Part shown: piece after piece, positions 45,605 through 55,376 of the stretch | How the letters are laid out: every line of letters starts with the position of its first letter | How positions within the stretch are numbered: the stretch's first letter is position 1 | Source of the DNA: Arthrobacter sp. H35-D1 | Lineage (GTDB): Bacteria > Actinomycetota > Actinomycetes > Actinomycetales > Micrococcaceae | Length of the DNA stretch: 64,000 bases | NCBI RefSeq assembly: GCF_030063185.1 | Contig: NZ_JASISP010000005.1 | Location: forward strand, 124,001-188,000 | Direction: 5' to 3' | Made by a program: the position numbers and the translations under genes | Notes under the pieces: generated by a model | The model's database searches: none | Told to the model about the DNA's origin: nothing | What the model saw: only the letters and a program-made list of their open reading frames with translations

Positions 45605-47121
45605 CCATCGACCACACAGTTCGCGTCTACAAGAGCGAGGAAAACCTGGCCCACGAGGACCAGCTCGCCTACAAGATCGCCAAGGTTGCCACCGACCCCG
45701 TCGCCGTCAACGCCGAGGCGACGGACATGATCATCAACCGCGTCATCGACAACGCCTCGGTGGCCGTCGCCTCCCTGAACCGCGGCCCCATCGTGGCAGC
45801 TCGTGCCCAGGCCCTGGCACACGCGCCCTCCACCGGCGGCAGCGGCGCCAACGTCTTTGGCATCACGGAAAAGGTTTCCCCCGAGTGGGCGGCCTGGGCC
45901 AATGGCGTGGCCGTGCGCGAGCTGGACTACCATGACACTTTCCTCTCCGCCGAGTACTCCCACCCGGGCGACAACATCCCGCCGATCCTCGCCGTTGCCC
46001 AGCACACCGGGGCCTCCGGCGCGGACCTTTTGCGCGGCATTGCCACCGGCTACGAAATCCAGGTGGACCTGGTGAAGTCCATCTGCCTGCACGAGCACAA
46101 GATTGACCATGTGGCCCACCTCGGCCCGTCCGCCGCCGCCGGCATCGGCACCCTGCTGGGCCTTGACGTGGAGACCATCTTCCAGGCCGTCGGCCAGGGC
46201 CTGCACACCACCACCGCCACCCGCCAGTCGCGCAAGGGCGAGATTTCCACCTGGAAGGCGCACGCCCCCGCGTTCGCCGGCAAGATGGCCGTCGAGGCAG
46301 CGGACAGGGCCATGCGAGGACAGACGTCCCCCGTGCCGATCTACGAAGGCGAAGACGGAGTCATCGCCTGGATGCTTGACGGTCCCGACGCCAAATACAC
46401 CGTGCCGCTGCCTGCCGAGGGAGAAGCCAAGCGCGCCATCCTCGACACCTACACCAAGGAACACTCGGCCGAATACCAGGCGCAGGCGTGGATCGATTTG
46501 GCCCGCAAACTGCACAAGGAGCACCCGGAAGCCACCGATCCGGCGAACGTGGAGAGCGTGCTGATCAAGTCCAGCCACCACACCCACTACGTGATCGGCT
46601 CCGGCGCCAACGACCCGCAGAAGTACGATCCCACCGCCTCGCGCGAGACCCTTGACCACTCCATCCCGTACATCTTCACGGTGGCATTGCAGGACGGTTC
46701 CTGGCACCACGTGGACTCGTACTCCCCCGAGCGTGCCGGCCGCCCCGACACGGTGGAGCTGTGGCACAAGGTCACCACGGCGGAGGATGCCGAATGGACG
46801 CGCCGCTACCACTCCCTCGACATTGCCGAGAAGGCTTTTGGCGGCACCGTGGTCATCACGCTCAAGGATGGCACCGTCATCGAGGAATCGATCGCCCTCG
46901 CCGATGCGCACCCGCTCGGTGCCCGGCCCTTCGCCCGCGCCCAGTACATCAACAAGTTCCGCACCTTGGCTGCCGGGCTCGTGGAGGAAGCAGAGATCAA
47001 CCGCTTCCTCGCGGCAGCGGAGAACCTGCCCAACCTGGCCGCCGGGGAACTGGACCAGTTGAACATTCAGGCGGCGCCCGGCGTCGTCGATCTGGCGGCA
47101 GCACCCAAGGGACTGTTCTAG
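45601..47121 (+). CDS. prpD: 2-methylcitrate dehydratase (MmgE/PrpD family)
   Basis: Enzyme of the methylcitrate cycle, 506 residues, that dehydrates 2-methylcitrate. The family N-terminal helical domain has [20 protein letters not shown] and [20 protein letters not shown], with the conserved Asp/His around the active site; [16 protein letters not shown] and [20 protein letters not shown] follow. The ATG overlaps the gntR stop by four bases, and prpB begins one base after its stop, so the four genes form one operon. Confidence 0.95.
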   Translation: MTIDHTVRVYKSEENLAHEDQLAYKIAKVATDPVAVNAEATDMIINRVIDNASVAVASLNRGPIVAARAQALAHAPSTGGSGANVFGITEKVSPEWAAWANGVAVRELDYHDTFLSAEYSHPGDNIPPILAVAQHTGASGADLLRGIATGYEIQVDLVKSICLHEHKIDHVAHLGPSAAAGIGTLLGLDVETIFQAVGQGLHTTTATRQSRKGEISTWKAHAPAFAGKMAVEAADRAMRGQTSPVPIYEGEDGVIAWMLDGPDAKYTVPLPAEGEAKRAILDTYTKEHSAEYQAQAWIDLARKLHKEHPEATDPANVESVLIKSSHHTHYVIGSGANDPQKYDPTASRETLDHSIPYIFTVALQDGSWHHVDSYSPERAGRPDTVELWHKVTTAEDAEWTRRYHSLDIAEKAFGGTVVITLKDGTVIEESIALADAHPLGARPFARAQYINKFRTLAAGLVEEAEINRFLAAAENLPNLAAGELDQLNIQAAPGVVDLAAAPKGLF

Positions 47122-47122
47122 G

Positions 47123-48052
47123 ATGCTGTACTCCAAGAAAACCCCCGAGCAAAAGCGCTTGGACCTGCGCGGGATGCTGGTTCCCGGGGCTGCCGTGCAG
47201 TTCCCGGGTGCCTTCAACCCGCTCTCGGCGCGCCTCATCGAGGAAAAGAAGTTCGACGGCGTGTACATCTCCGGTGCCGTGCTCGCCAACGAACTGGGCC
47301 TGCCGGACATAGGCATGACCACGCTGACCGAGGTGGCCGCCCGTGGCGCACAGATTGCGCGCATGACGGATCTACCGTGCCTGATCGACGCCGACACCGG
47401 GTTTGGGGAGCCAATGAACGTGGCCCGCACCATCGCCGAGCTGGAGAATGCAGGGCTGGCCGGCTGCCACATCGAAGACCAGTTCAACCCCAAGCGCTGC
47501 GGCCACCTGGACGGCAAGAACATGGTGGACCTCGACACGGCAGTCAAGCGCGTTGCCGCTGCCGCCGATGCCCGGCGGGATGCGAACTTCCTCATCATGG
47601 CCCGCACCGACATCCGAGCGGTGGAGGGTCTGGATGCCGCGATAGAGCGGGCGAAGGCCCTGGTCGACGCCGGGGCAGACGCCATCTTCCCGGAAGCCAT
47701 GAAGAACGTGGCCGAGTTTGAGGCCGTGTGCAAGGCCGTCGATGTCCCGGTGTTGGCAAATATGACGGAGTTTGGCAAAAGTGAGCTGTTCACCCGCGAC
47801 GAGCTCGCTGCGGCGGGGGTCGCCATGGTGATTTACCCCGTCACCTTGCTGCGCAGCGCCATGGGTGCCGCCGAGCGGGTTCTTGAAGCGATCAACGCCC
47901 ACGGCACCCAGAAAGCTGCCGTGCCGGACATGCTCACACGTGCGCGCCTCTACGATCTGGTTGACTATGAGGCGTACAACCAATTTGATACAGGTATCTT
48001 CAATTTTCAGGTCCCCAGCTTGGACATTGACAACAACAGCGCCAACCTCTAA
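47123..48052 (+). CDS. prpB: Methylisocitrate lyase
   Basis: Isocitrate-lyase superfamily enzyme of 309 residues that splits 2-methylisocitrate into pyruvate and succinate. The signature KRCGHLDGKNMV holds the catalytic Cys, DADTGFGEPMNVARTIAELE the metal-binding Asp, and IMARTDIRAVEGLDAAIERA is also family-typical. Length is normal. It begins one base after the prpD stop, with AAGGG upstream. Confidence 0.96.
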   Translation: MLYSKKTPEQKRLDLRGMLVPGAAVQFPGAFNPLSARLIEEKKFDGVYISGAVLANELGLPDIGMTTLTEVAARGAQIARMTDLPCLIDADTGFGEPMNVARTIAELENAGLAGCHIEDQFNPKRCGHLDGKNMVDLDTAVKRVAAAADARRDANFLIMARTDIRAVEGLDAAIERAKALVDAGADAIFPEAMKNVAEFEAVCKAVDVPVLANMTEFGKSELFTRDELAAAGVAMVIYPVTLLRSAMGAAERVLEAINAHGTQKAAVPDMLTRARLYDLVDYEAYNQFDTGIFNFQVPSLDIDNNSANL

Positions 48053-48073
48053 GTCTCCAAAGGAGTGCACACC

Positions 48074-49213
<1,140 letters not shown>

Positions 49214-49241
49214 CTTTTCAAGGGAAACCGCTTATCAAGGC

Positions 49242-49289
49242 AGGCCGTCGCCCCCACCCCTGTTGGGCGGGCGACGGCCTTGTTGTTTA
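49242..49289 (+). terminator. Terminator after prpC
   Basis: AGGCCGTCGCCC (49242-49253) pairs with GGGCGACGGCCT (49269-49280), a 12-bp stem with a 15-base loop, followed by TGTTGTTT. Confidence 0.8.
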
Positions 49290-49366
49290 ACCTGCGCCCA
49301 AGTCCAGCACCTTGAGGGTACTGTGAGGGAAAGCAGATACGAGCCGGGCACTTGCAAAGGAGCATC

Positions 49367-49696
49367 ATGGAAAAGTCATCCCTGACAGCGTTGGCACGGG
49401 AACTGATGGTTTCCGCCAAGGGCAAGAACAGCGGACGCAGTGCCCGCACTGTCTACGGAGGGCACGAGCGCACTCTGCGGCAAACCGTCGTGGCGTTGTC
49501 CGCGGGGTCCTCCCTGGATGAACATGACAATCCCGGCGAAGCAACGGTTCAGGTGCTGAGCGGGCGCATCTTGCTGAAAGCAGGAGAAGTGAGCTGGGAA
49601 GGCTCCCCTGGCGACCATTTGGTGGTTCCGCTGGCACGGCACTCGGTGGATGCGTTGGAGGACTCCGCGTTCCTGTTGACGGTCGCCAAGCCCTGA
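49367..49696 (+). CDS. Small cupin-domain protein
   Basis: Single-domain cupin of 109 residues. The barrel reads TLRQTVVALSAGSSLDEHDN, then EATVQVLSGRILLKAGE and GDHLVVPLARHSVDALEDSA. Two His positions (in LDEHDN and ARHSV) could bind a metal, but the usual HxH pair is reduced to one His. ATG at 49367 follows AAAGGAG. It is a lone gene after the prp operon. Similar small cupins are often stress-linked; no substrate can be named. Confidence 0.8.
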   Translation: MEKSSLTALARELMVSAKGKNSGRSARTVYGGHERTLRQTVVALSAGSSLDEHDNPGEATVQVLSGRILLKAGEVSWEGSPGDHLVVPLARHSVDALEDSAFLLTVAKP

Positions 49697-49797
49697 ACAC
49701 AAGATTCGCCGCTGGACATTGGCTGCAGAACTTAAACTCGACTAGGCGACTCGTGAGGCATTCGCCTAGGGTGGGAGACGGACGAAAGGAGCATTTC

Positions 49798-50574
49798 ATG
49801 AAGAAAATCCTCATGGTACTGACCAGCGTTTCCGAGATACCCGACACCGGGGAGAAGACCGGCTACAACGTGGCCGAGGCGGCACATCCCTGGAAGGTCT
49901 TCAAGGATTCCGGGCATTTCGTCGACTTCGCTTCCATCAAGGGCGGCCAGCCACCGCACGACACGGTGGACACGGATGATCCAATCCAGGTTGCTTTCAC
50001 GGAGGACGAGGCCACGCGCGCCGGACTTTACAACACGGCCCGCGTCGACGTCGTAGATCCCGAACAGTACGACGCCGTCTACCTCGTGGGCGGCCATGGC
50101 ACCATGTGGGACTTCCCGGACAGCGAAGGCCTGCAGAACTTGGTGGCAGGGGTCTACAACGCCGGTGGCGTGGTGGGCGCGGTCTGCCACGGACCGGCAG
50201 GCCTGGTGAACGTGGAAATGAAGAACGGGATACACCTCGTCAATGGCCGGAAGGTGGCGGCCTTCACCAACGACGAGGAGGTTGCTGCGGGGAAGGATAA
50301 AGTCATCCCGTTTTTCCTGGCAGACCGGCTCGAGGAAAAGGGCGCCACCCACGTTTCCACCGACGTCTTCGAGGAAAAGGTCGTGGTGGACGAGCGGCTG
50401 GTGACAGGCCAGAACCCGGCATCCGCGGCTGGCGTGGCCAAGGAGATGGAAAAACTCTTGGCCGAGGTCATCCACCAGGAGAAGGCCGAGGAGCAGCACG
50501 AGGCGGACGCCCTGCGTGCCGAGAAGGACGCCAAGAAGGCAGCCGCTGCGGCCGCAGCTGAAGCGGAGCACTGA
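49798..50574 (+). CDS. DJ-1/PfpI family protein (Hsp31-like)
   Basis: Class I glutamine-amidotransferase-fold protein of 258 residues. The nucleophile elbow is VVGAVCHGPAGLVNV with the conserved Cys, and an upstream Glu lies in SVSEIPDTGEKTGYNVAEAA, as in Hsp31-like glyoxalase III/deglycase proteins. The last 40 residues are a Lys/Glu/Ala helix (EEQHEADALRAEKDAKKAAA) not needed for the fold. ATG at 49798 has AAAGGAG upstream. A role in methylglyoxal detoxification is likely but inferred from the family. Confidence 0.88.
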   Translation: MKKILMVLTSVSEIPDTGEKTGYNVAEAAHPWKVFKDSGHFVDFASIKGGQPPHDTVDTDDPIQVAFTEDEATRAGLYNTARVDVVDPEQYDAVYLVGGHGTMWDFPDSEGLQNLVAGVYNAGGVVGAVCHGPAGLVNVEMKNGIHLVNGRKVAAFTNDEEVAAGKDKVIPFFLADRLEEKGATHVSTDVFEEKVVVDERLVTGQNPASAAGVAKEMEKLLAEVIHQEKAEEQHEADALRAEKDAKKAAAAAAAEAEH

Positions 50575-50594
50575 CACCAACAACGCACTGAAAT

Positions 50595-50636
50595 TGACGG
50601 CCGCCCCGACACCGGGGCGGCCGTCATTCTTCGTTT
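50595..50636 (+). terminator. Terminator after the DJ-1/PfpI gene
   Basis: A perfect 13-bp stem, TGACGGCCGCCCC (50595-50607) with its complement at 50614-50626 and a six-base loop, followed by TTCTTCGTTT. The next 230 bp up to the monooxygenase hold no gene. Confidence 0.85.
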
Positions 50637-50868
50637 CCGGCCGGCGGAACGCCCACGGTCCCAACAACTCGGCACCGTTTCATCGGCGGACGCAGGCGAA
50701 GTGCGCCCTTCGCGAACCAGCTCGAAGCCCGCTCATCGGCGGGTATAGGGTAAACGGACTTGGTGGCTGCTGCTCCAGTGGACGACTCGCCGATCCGGTG
50801 GGGCAGTTCAGCTGTGTGGATGTCGCCAGACATGACTCGAATACGTTCCTGACGGAAAGGGGAAGGAC

Positions 50869-51999
50869 TTGCCCCGAACCCAAACGACTGTTGGTCCGAT
50901 TCCAGAAAGAGGGACCGCCGTTGTGGTGGGCGCCTCCTTGGCCGGTTTGGCGCTATCCATTTCCCTGGCCCGGTCGGGACTGACAGTGACAGTGCTTGAA
51001 CGGGCCGTGGAGCAGCGGAACGGCGGCACGGGCCTGCGACTCTGGGGTGGAATGGGTGAGACCGTGCAGAGGCGGGACGGTTCGGGAATCCGGGTCCCCA
51101 CCATCGCCTCGATCGCTTCAGCCGGCGTCCCGGGTCCTGTTGGCTGGGCCATGGTCCGTCGTCGTCTTGCGGATGCCGCTGCCAATGAACCGGGCATGGC
51201 AATTCGGTACGACACCGAGGTTGTGAAAATCGGAGCGGACGCAGATTCCGCGTGGGCCCGTGACACCGCGGGCTTGGTCTACACGGGAGACATCCTGCCA
51301 GGTGACGACGGGCATCGCAGCATGGTGCGTCGCAGCATAGACCCCGAACACCCTGATGCAAGGTATGCGGGTTACACCATCTGGACCGGCAAGGCGCCCT
51401 GCGATGCGGCGCCCGGGTGGCAGGAGGGCCGCAACTACATGAACATGATCACCCTGCCCAATCAGGATGGCGCAATGATCGTGGGCGAAACACAGACCAA
51501 CGACGAGCCGCGACGGTATTTCTGGCAGTGGTATGACCCCACCAGCGACAATTATTTGCGCGAAGCCGGGGCACTGGTCGGCAGCGTTTCCCAATACTCC
51601 CTTGTCAACGAGAACAGTGCAGCGTCGAAGTACGCCGACATCCACCGCCGCGCCGCCCACTGGCCCGCACCATGGGATGACATTGTCCGCCACAGCGTCC
51701 GACGGCAAAGCGTCATCGCCACCCCGATCGCCGAGTATGTCCCTCGGCGCTTGGCGCGCGGCAGGATGGCGATCATCGGCGACGCTGCCCATGTGCCCTC
51801 GCCCGTGACCGATGCCGGCTTCGATACCGGGCTGGGAGACGCCGAGACCCTGGGCGAACTCACCGACCATGGAGTGATCGGCGAGCAGGGCCTGAAAGTG
51901 CTCCGAGAATATGAAAAGCAGCGGCTGATAACCGCTCAACGGATGGTCAGGTCCGGACAGGGCTTTGGTGACAGCCTGCTCGACAGCGCGAACAGCTGA
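50869..51999 (+). CDS. FAD-dependent monooxygenase (aromatic hydroxylase type)
   Basis: Flavoprotein of 376 residues with the Rossmann motif VVVGASLAGLALSISLARSG and an acidic end of strand 2 (VLER). The DG motif is PGDDGHRSM and the second flavin motif is GRMAIIGDAAHVPSP. It resembles group A hydroxylases that use NAD(P)H and oxygen. The segment after GGTGLRLWGGMGE is short compared with relatives, so substrate contacts may differ. TTG at 50869 has AAGGGGAAGGA just upstream. No ring-cleavage genes are adjacent. Confidence 0.85.
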   Translation: MPRTQTTVGPIPERGTAVVVGASLAGLALSISLARSGLTVTVLERAVEQRNGGTGLRLWGGMGETVQRRDGSGIRVPTIASIASAGVPGPVGWAMVRRRLADAAANEPGMAIRYDTEVVKIGADADSAWARDTAGLVYTGDILPGDDGHRSMVRRSIDPEHPDARYAGYTIWTGKAPCDAAPGWQEGRNYMNMITLPNQDGAMIVGETQTNDEPRRYFWQWYDPTSDNYLREAGALVGSVSQYSLVNENSAASKYADIHRRAAHWPAPWDDIVRHSVRRQSVIATPIAEYVPRRLARGRMAIIGDAAHVPSPVTDAGFDTGLGDAETLGELTDHGVIGEQGLKVLREYEKQRLITAQRMVRSGQGFGDSLLDSANS

Positions 52000-52037
52000 C
52001 ACGGCGCAACATGTGGCACGTTGCGCCAGCCGGCCGC

Positions 52038-52214
52038 TTACTTTCTAGCCAGGAACAACGCGAACGGCCGCACTGGACCGCCTTCCAGTTGCGCACGAAA
52101 CTCTGCGCTGATGAAGATGTCGTACCGGAACGTGCCGGTGTCGCGCTCCTGCACGATCTCCAGGCACTGGCGCGACGGCCTTTTGAACTGCGCAATGCCG
52201 AGAAGTCCACCCAT
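52038..52214 (-). pseudogene. Short fragment resembling an antibiotic-biosynthesis-type monooxygenase
   Basis: A 58-residue minus-strand frame reads MGGLLGIAQFKRPSRQCLEI and then VQERDTGTFRYDIFISAEFR, and ends VRPFALFLARK. The TGTFRYDIFIS strand is the central motif of small ABM monooxygenase-like proteins, which are normally about 95-110 residues. The N-terminal strand and the C-terminal half are missing or in other frames, so this is judged a remnant. A short real protein cannot be excluded. Confidence 0.4.
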
Positions 52215-52374
52215 CGGGTTCGTGCCTTCCTGTACGTGATTGGCGTCAATTAAAGCCGGATAGCTCCGGTGCCTGCGACCAACTTACCGGACGAGCCCGC
52301 TACTGGAACCTTCACACTGGCGACACGGAACGCCGCCGGCTTGAGGGGAAACTCTTTGGGATAGCATTCAGCTC

Positions 52375-53283
52375 ATGAGGCCTCCCTCGGCGAATGCCGC
52401 CTGTCAGACCGTGAAAGCGCCCGGGATTGTGGCCCGGCACCCCCTCCCAAGTTTTTTCGTTATCGCGTTCGCGTTCTCATGGATCGCTTGGTGTCCGTGG
52501 TGGCTGGGTCAGGACGGACTCGGGCTGCTGCCGATTCCAGGCTCCATTCAGGTGCTGGCGTTGGTAAACCCGCTGGGCATCTTTGGCCCCGCCATTGCTG
52601 CTTTCATCGTTACTCGATCCATGGAAGGCAGCGCAGGAGTCCGGCGTTTGTGGGCTAGCGTGACGACGCTTCGGTTTGGTTTGGGGTGGTGGGGCGTAGC
52701 CCTGCTCGGTATTCCGGCACTGCTGCTGATCGGGGCCCTGCTCCTGCCTGGACCTGTGGAGTCGTTCACCACCAACGGTTTGGGAGCAGTCCTGCTGATC
52801 TACCCGGCGCAGTTTCTGGGCATCGTCTTTTTGGGAGGCGGCATGGAAGAAGTGGGCTGGCGTGGATTTGCCCAGCCCAGACTCCAAAAGAAGCACTCGC
52901 CGCTGGTGGCCGCGCTGCTGATCGGCGTCGTCTGGGCTGCGTGGCATGCACCGCTGTTCCTGACCAAAACCTGGGACACTCCCCGCAGCAACGTGGCGCA
53001 GGTCTTCCTCTACGCGGTGGTCGTCATCGGGCTGTCGGTGATCATGGCTTGGATCCGCAATGCCAGCGGCAGCACTCTTGCCGCTGTCCTGGCCCACGCC
53101 TCCGTGAATGGCACCCTGGGCGTCTTGGTGGTCGCGTTCCCAGGCTCCCTGGTAGAAACCACAAACTGGTGGGGCCTCGGCATCATACTGGCCGCAGCTG
53201 TGCTTGCGCTGGTGACAAAAGGCCATCTCGGTGACACAAACAAAATGGCGGGGCCCCTTGCCAAGTCGGCGCAACCCGCCTAG
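52375..53283 (+). CDS. CPBP-family intramembrane protease (CAAX/Abi-like)
   Basis: Membrane protein of 302 residues with about eight helices. The CPBP motifs are GMEEVGWRGFAQPRLQ (EExxxR), VVWAAWHAPLFLTK (second motif with His) and AVLAHASVNGTL (third His), the full catalytic set of Rce1-type glutamyl proteases. Bacterial members serve in bacteriocin immunity or protein processing; no peptide gene was found beside it. ATG at 52375 starts the frame. It is a single gene in the accessory segment. Confidence 0.88.
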   Translation: MRPPSANAACQTVKAPGIVARHPLPSFFVIAFAFSWIAWCPWWLGQDGLGLLPIPGSIQVLALVNPLGIFGPAIAAFIVTRSMEGSAGVRRLWASVTTLRFGLGWWGVALLGIPALLLIGALLLPGPVESFTTNGLGAVLLIYPAQFLGIVFLGGGMEEVGWRGFAQPRLQKKHSPLVAALLIGVVWAAWHAPLFLTKTWDTPRSNVAQVFLYAVVVIGLSVIMAWIRNASGSTLAAVLAHASVNGTLGVLVVAFPGSLVETTNWWGLGIILAAAVLALVTKGHLGDTNKMAGPLAKSAQPA

Positions 53284-53370
53284 CCAACCGGCGGCCGGTG
53301 GAGGGCCCTTTCCTGACACCGGGTTCGTATTGGCTTGCCATCGGCCGTCGACTGCTCCACGCTGGCAGAC

Positions 53371-53994
53371 ATGAGTGAAATTGCCAAGACGGAGCTGCGC
53401 CGGTATTTGCAGGATGGCCGTGATGCGATTGTGTGGAAGCTTGAGGGTCTGTCCGAGTACGATCTACGCCGTCCCTTGACACCGACCGGTCCGAACCTGC
53501 TCGGGCTGGTCAAGCACTTGGCCGGGGTCGAAGCCGGGTACTTCGGCGTAGTCTTCGACCGCCCCTTCGGTGCGGAATTAAGCTCGCTTTCGCCCAATGC
53601 CGAGCCGAATGAGGACATGTGGGCGCGGTCTGGAGAATCCCGCGACGAGATGGTCGGCCTATATCAACGGGTGTGGGCACATGCCGACGCAACAATTTCC
53701 CTGCTGCCACTTGATGCTTCCGGTTGTGTGCCGTGGTGGCGTGCGGCGAGCAACCCGGTCAGCCTCGCCCGCATATTGGTACACGTGACTGCCGAAACGC
53801 ATCGGCATGCCGGTCATGCTGACATCGTGCGCGAATTGGCTGACGGGAGCGTGGGACACCGGGACGGCAACGACAATATGGCAGCCGGCGACCAGGCGTG
53901 GTGGCACGAGTACTGCGCTCATCTAGAGTCGGTCGCACGCGGGTTCGGGGACCAGACCCAACCGCGCGCAACCGAACCTCACCAGCAGCGATAG
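53371..53994 (+). CDS. DinB-family protein (DUF664)
   Basis: Four-helix-bundle metal protein of 207 residues. The metal-site His residues are visible in LLGLVKHLAGVEAGYFGVVF, and in RILVHVTAETHRHAGHADIV, which carries the HxxxH-type second and third ligands. DUF664 proteins of Actinobacteria are often mycothiol-dependent transferases. The length is normal. ATG at 53371 is used; a 12-codon longer frame exists without a ribosome-binding site. Substrate unknown. Confidence 0.88.
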   Translation: MSEIAKTELRRYLQDGRDAIVWKLEGLSEYDLRRPLTPTGPNLLGLVKHLAGVEAGYFGVVFDRPFGAELSSLSPNAEPNEDMWARSGESRDEMVGLYQRVWAHADATISLLPLDASGCVPWWRAASNPVSLARILVHVTAETHRHAGHADIVRELADGSVGHRDGNDNMAAGDQAWWHEYCAHLESVARGFGDQTQPRATEPHQQR

Positions 53995-54030
53995 CGACGT
54001 CGCCTGCCAACCGTGTGAAAGGATGCTTGC

Positions 54031-54228
54031 ATGGAAAATTTGCAGATCGACGGGCTGAGTGTCTTCGCCAAGGGCGTGTTCCCCGTTGAAATCTCAGCCG
54101 GCAAGCGCATCAACGCAAATCATCGGGTCCCCGTACTGGCCTCCGTGGATGCCACGACCGGAGAGGTCCGTTTTTACGTGGATTCGGAGGCGATCGCGAT
54201 TCTGCGTCGCGACACCGACAAACGTTGA
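54031..54228 (+). CDS. Small hypothetical protein (65 aa)
   Basis: Small soluble protein beginning MENLQIDGLSVFAKGVFPVE and ending FYVDSEAIAILRRDTDKR, with alternating beta-like strands. A ribosome-binding site (AAAGGA) precedes the ATG, which supports a real gene. It lies 36 bp after the DinB gene and may be co-transcribed. No family was recognised. Confidence 0.55.
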   Translation: MENLQIDGLSVFAKGVFPVEISAGKRINANHRVPVLASVDATTGEVRFYVDSEAIAILRRDTDKR

Positions 54229-54340
54229 CTAAACCCGACCGCGTAGGGATGTGTGCCATTGACGGAGCAAGGTCATTCGGAACAGGCGAAATGGGCGGCA
54301 TTAATTGTTCCAGCGGTCCTCCTTGTTGCCATCGGATCAG

Positions 54341-54880
54341 CTAGCTGCCGCCATCCTCGCCGTCGAGTGCACGGTGGGCGGGCGCCTGGTTTTGCGGAGC
54401 AGATGTGTGGGTGCTTGATGCCACCGTTTCGTTGTCGTCGTTGAGAACCACCTCCCAATGGCCCCTTTCTCCGGCAAGGAAGGCGGGGACCCAGTGGCTT
54501 GCATCGGCCCACATGTGCCGGTGCGGCAGCTTGTCCACTGGGTACCAGCGCGGCTGAAGCTCCGAACTTTCCAGTGGCTCGCCAGCAAACTTTCGGCAGA
54601 GAAACACTGTGGTGAACATGTCCCACGCCGGCTTGGCAGGGAAAATGAATTCAACTGTTCCCGCCGGCACCAGGTCCAATGCCTCAACGGTGATGCTGCT
54701 TTCCTCGGCCACTTCACGGCAGATGGCCTGCACCACGGACTCGCCCGCTTCCACATGGCCGCCAATGCCCACCACTTTCCCGGTCCCCACGCCGGTCTTT
54801 TTCAGACCCAGCAGCACTTGCTCGCCGCCATCCTCACCAGTACGGAGGGGGAAGCAGAGGGTCACTTGGGCGGCAGTCAT
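54341..54880 (-). CDS. NUDIX hydrolase, MutT/MTH1-like
   Basis: Nucleotide pyrophosphohydrolase of 179 residues. The NUDIX box is complete (GGHVEAGESVVQAICREVAEES, shown here only by its key residues: Gly-Gly start, Glu at +5, REVAEE end). The segment WDMFTTVFLCRKFAGEP with PRWYPVDKLPHRHMWADASH resembles MTH1-type 8-oxo-dGTPases. The last 25 residues are a disordered tail. It lies opposite to its neighbours, flanked by short gaps. Confidence 0.88.
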   Translation of the reverse strand: MTAAQVTLCFPLRTGEDGGEQVLLGLKKTGVGTGKVVGIGGHVEAGESVVQAICREVAEESSITVEALDLVPAGTVEFIFPAKPAWDMFTTVFLCRKFAGEPLESSELQPRWYPVDKLPHRHMWADASHWVPAFLAGERGHWEVVLNDDNETVASSTHTSAPQNQAPAHRALDGEDGGS

Positions 54881-55032
54881 GCCCCCAGCCTAGGGCACGT
54901 TGCCAGCTTCAGGCCCCAATTTTCTCGACGCGATTGGGAGCAGGCCAGCCATTGACGTTGCTACGGACGCAGGATACCTTGGCAGCTAAGCTGCCCCTGC
55001 CCCTTGGGGTATTCCGGTTACAGGAGTGGTCA

Positions 55033-55314
55033 ATGCCTCTGTATGAATTCCGCTGTCACGACGGCACCGTCTTTGAAGCCACCTTCACCATGGCCGAGGT
55101 CCCCGATCAGCAGGCCTGCCCCGGCTGTGGCCAGCCGGCTCGCCGACGCATTTCACCACCGCGGCTCTCCATCGCCGGCACTGCAGCGTATTCCCTGACT
55201 GACGCCACGAAAAGCAGCGCCCATGCGCCGCCTGTCGTGTCGTCCACGGGCCCCGTCGGCCGTGCCCAGAGGTACACGCAAAACCCGCTGCACCAAAAAT
55301 TGCCGCGCCCATGA
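55033..55314 (+). CDS. fmdB: FmdB-type zinc-ribbon protein
   Basis: Small regulator-like protein of 93 residues with the FmdB start MPLYEFRCHDGTVFEATFTM and the Cys pair CPGCGQPARR. The first knuckle has only one Cys (RCHDG instead of C-x2-C), so the zinc site may use His or be incomplete. The C-terminus is Ser/Thr/Pro-rich. AGGAG precedes the ATG. It lies 62 bp before the formamidase gene, the classical fmdB-fmdA pairing in which FmdB is a putative regulator. Confidence 0.85.
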   Translation: MPLYEFRCHDGTVFEATFTMAEVPDQQACPGCGQPARRRISPPRLSIAGTAAYSLTDATKSSAHAPPVVSSTGPVGRAQRYTQNPLHQKLPRP

Positions 55315-55376
55315 CCATCTTGGACCCACTCTGCTTCGACGATATTTGACCGTATTCGATTGATTGGAGAAACATC

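Noticed and set aside
45523-47826. 767-codon open frame on the minus strand opposite prpD and prpB
   Set aside because: It covers two conserved genes antisense; it is explained by codon bias on the real strand.
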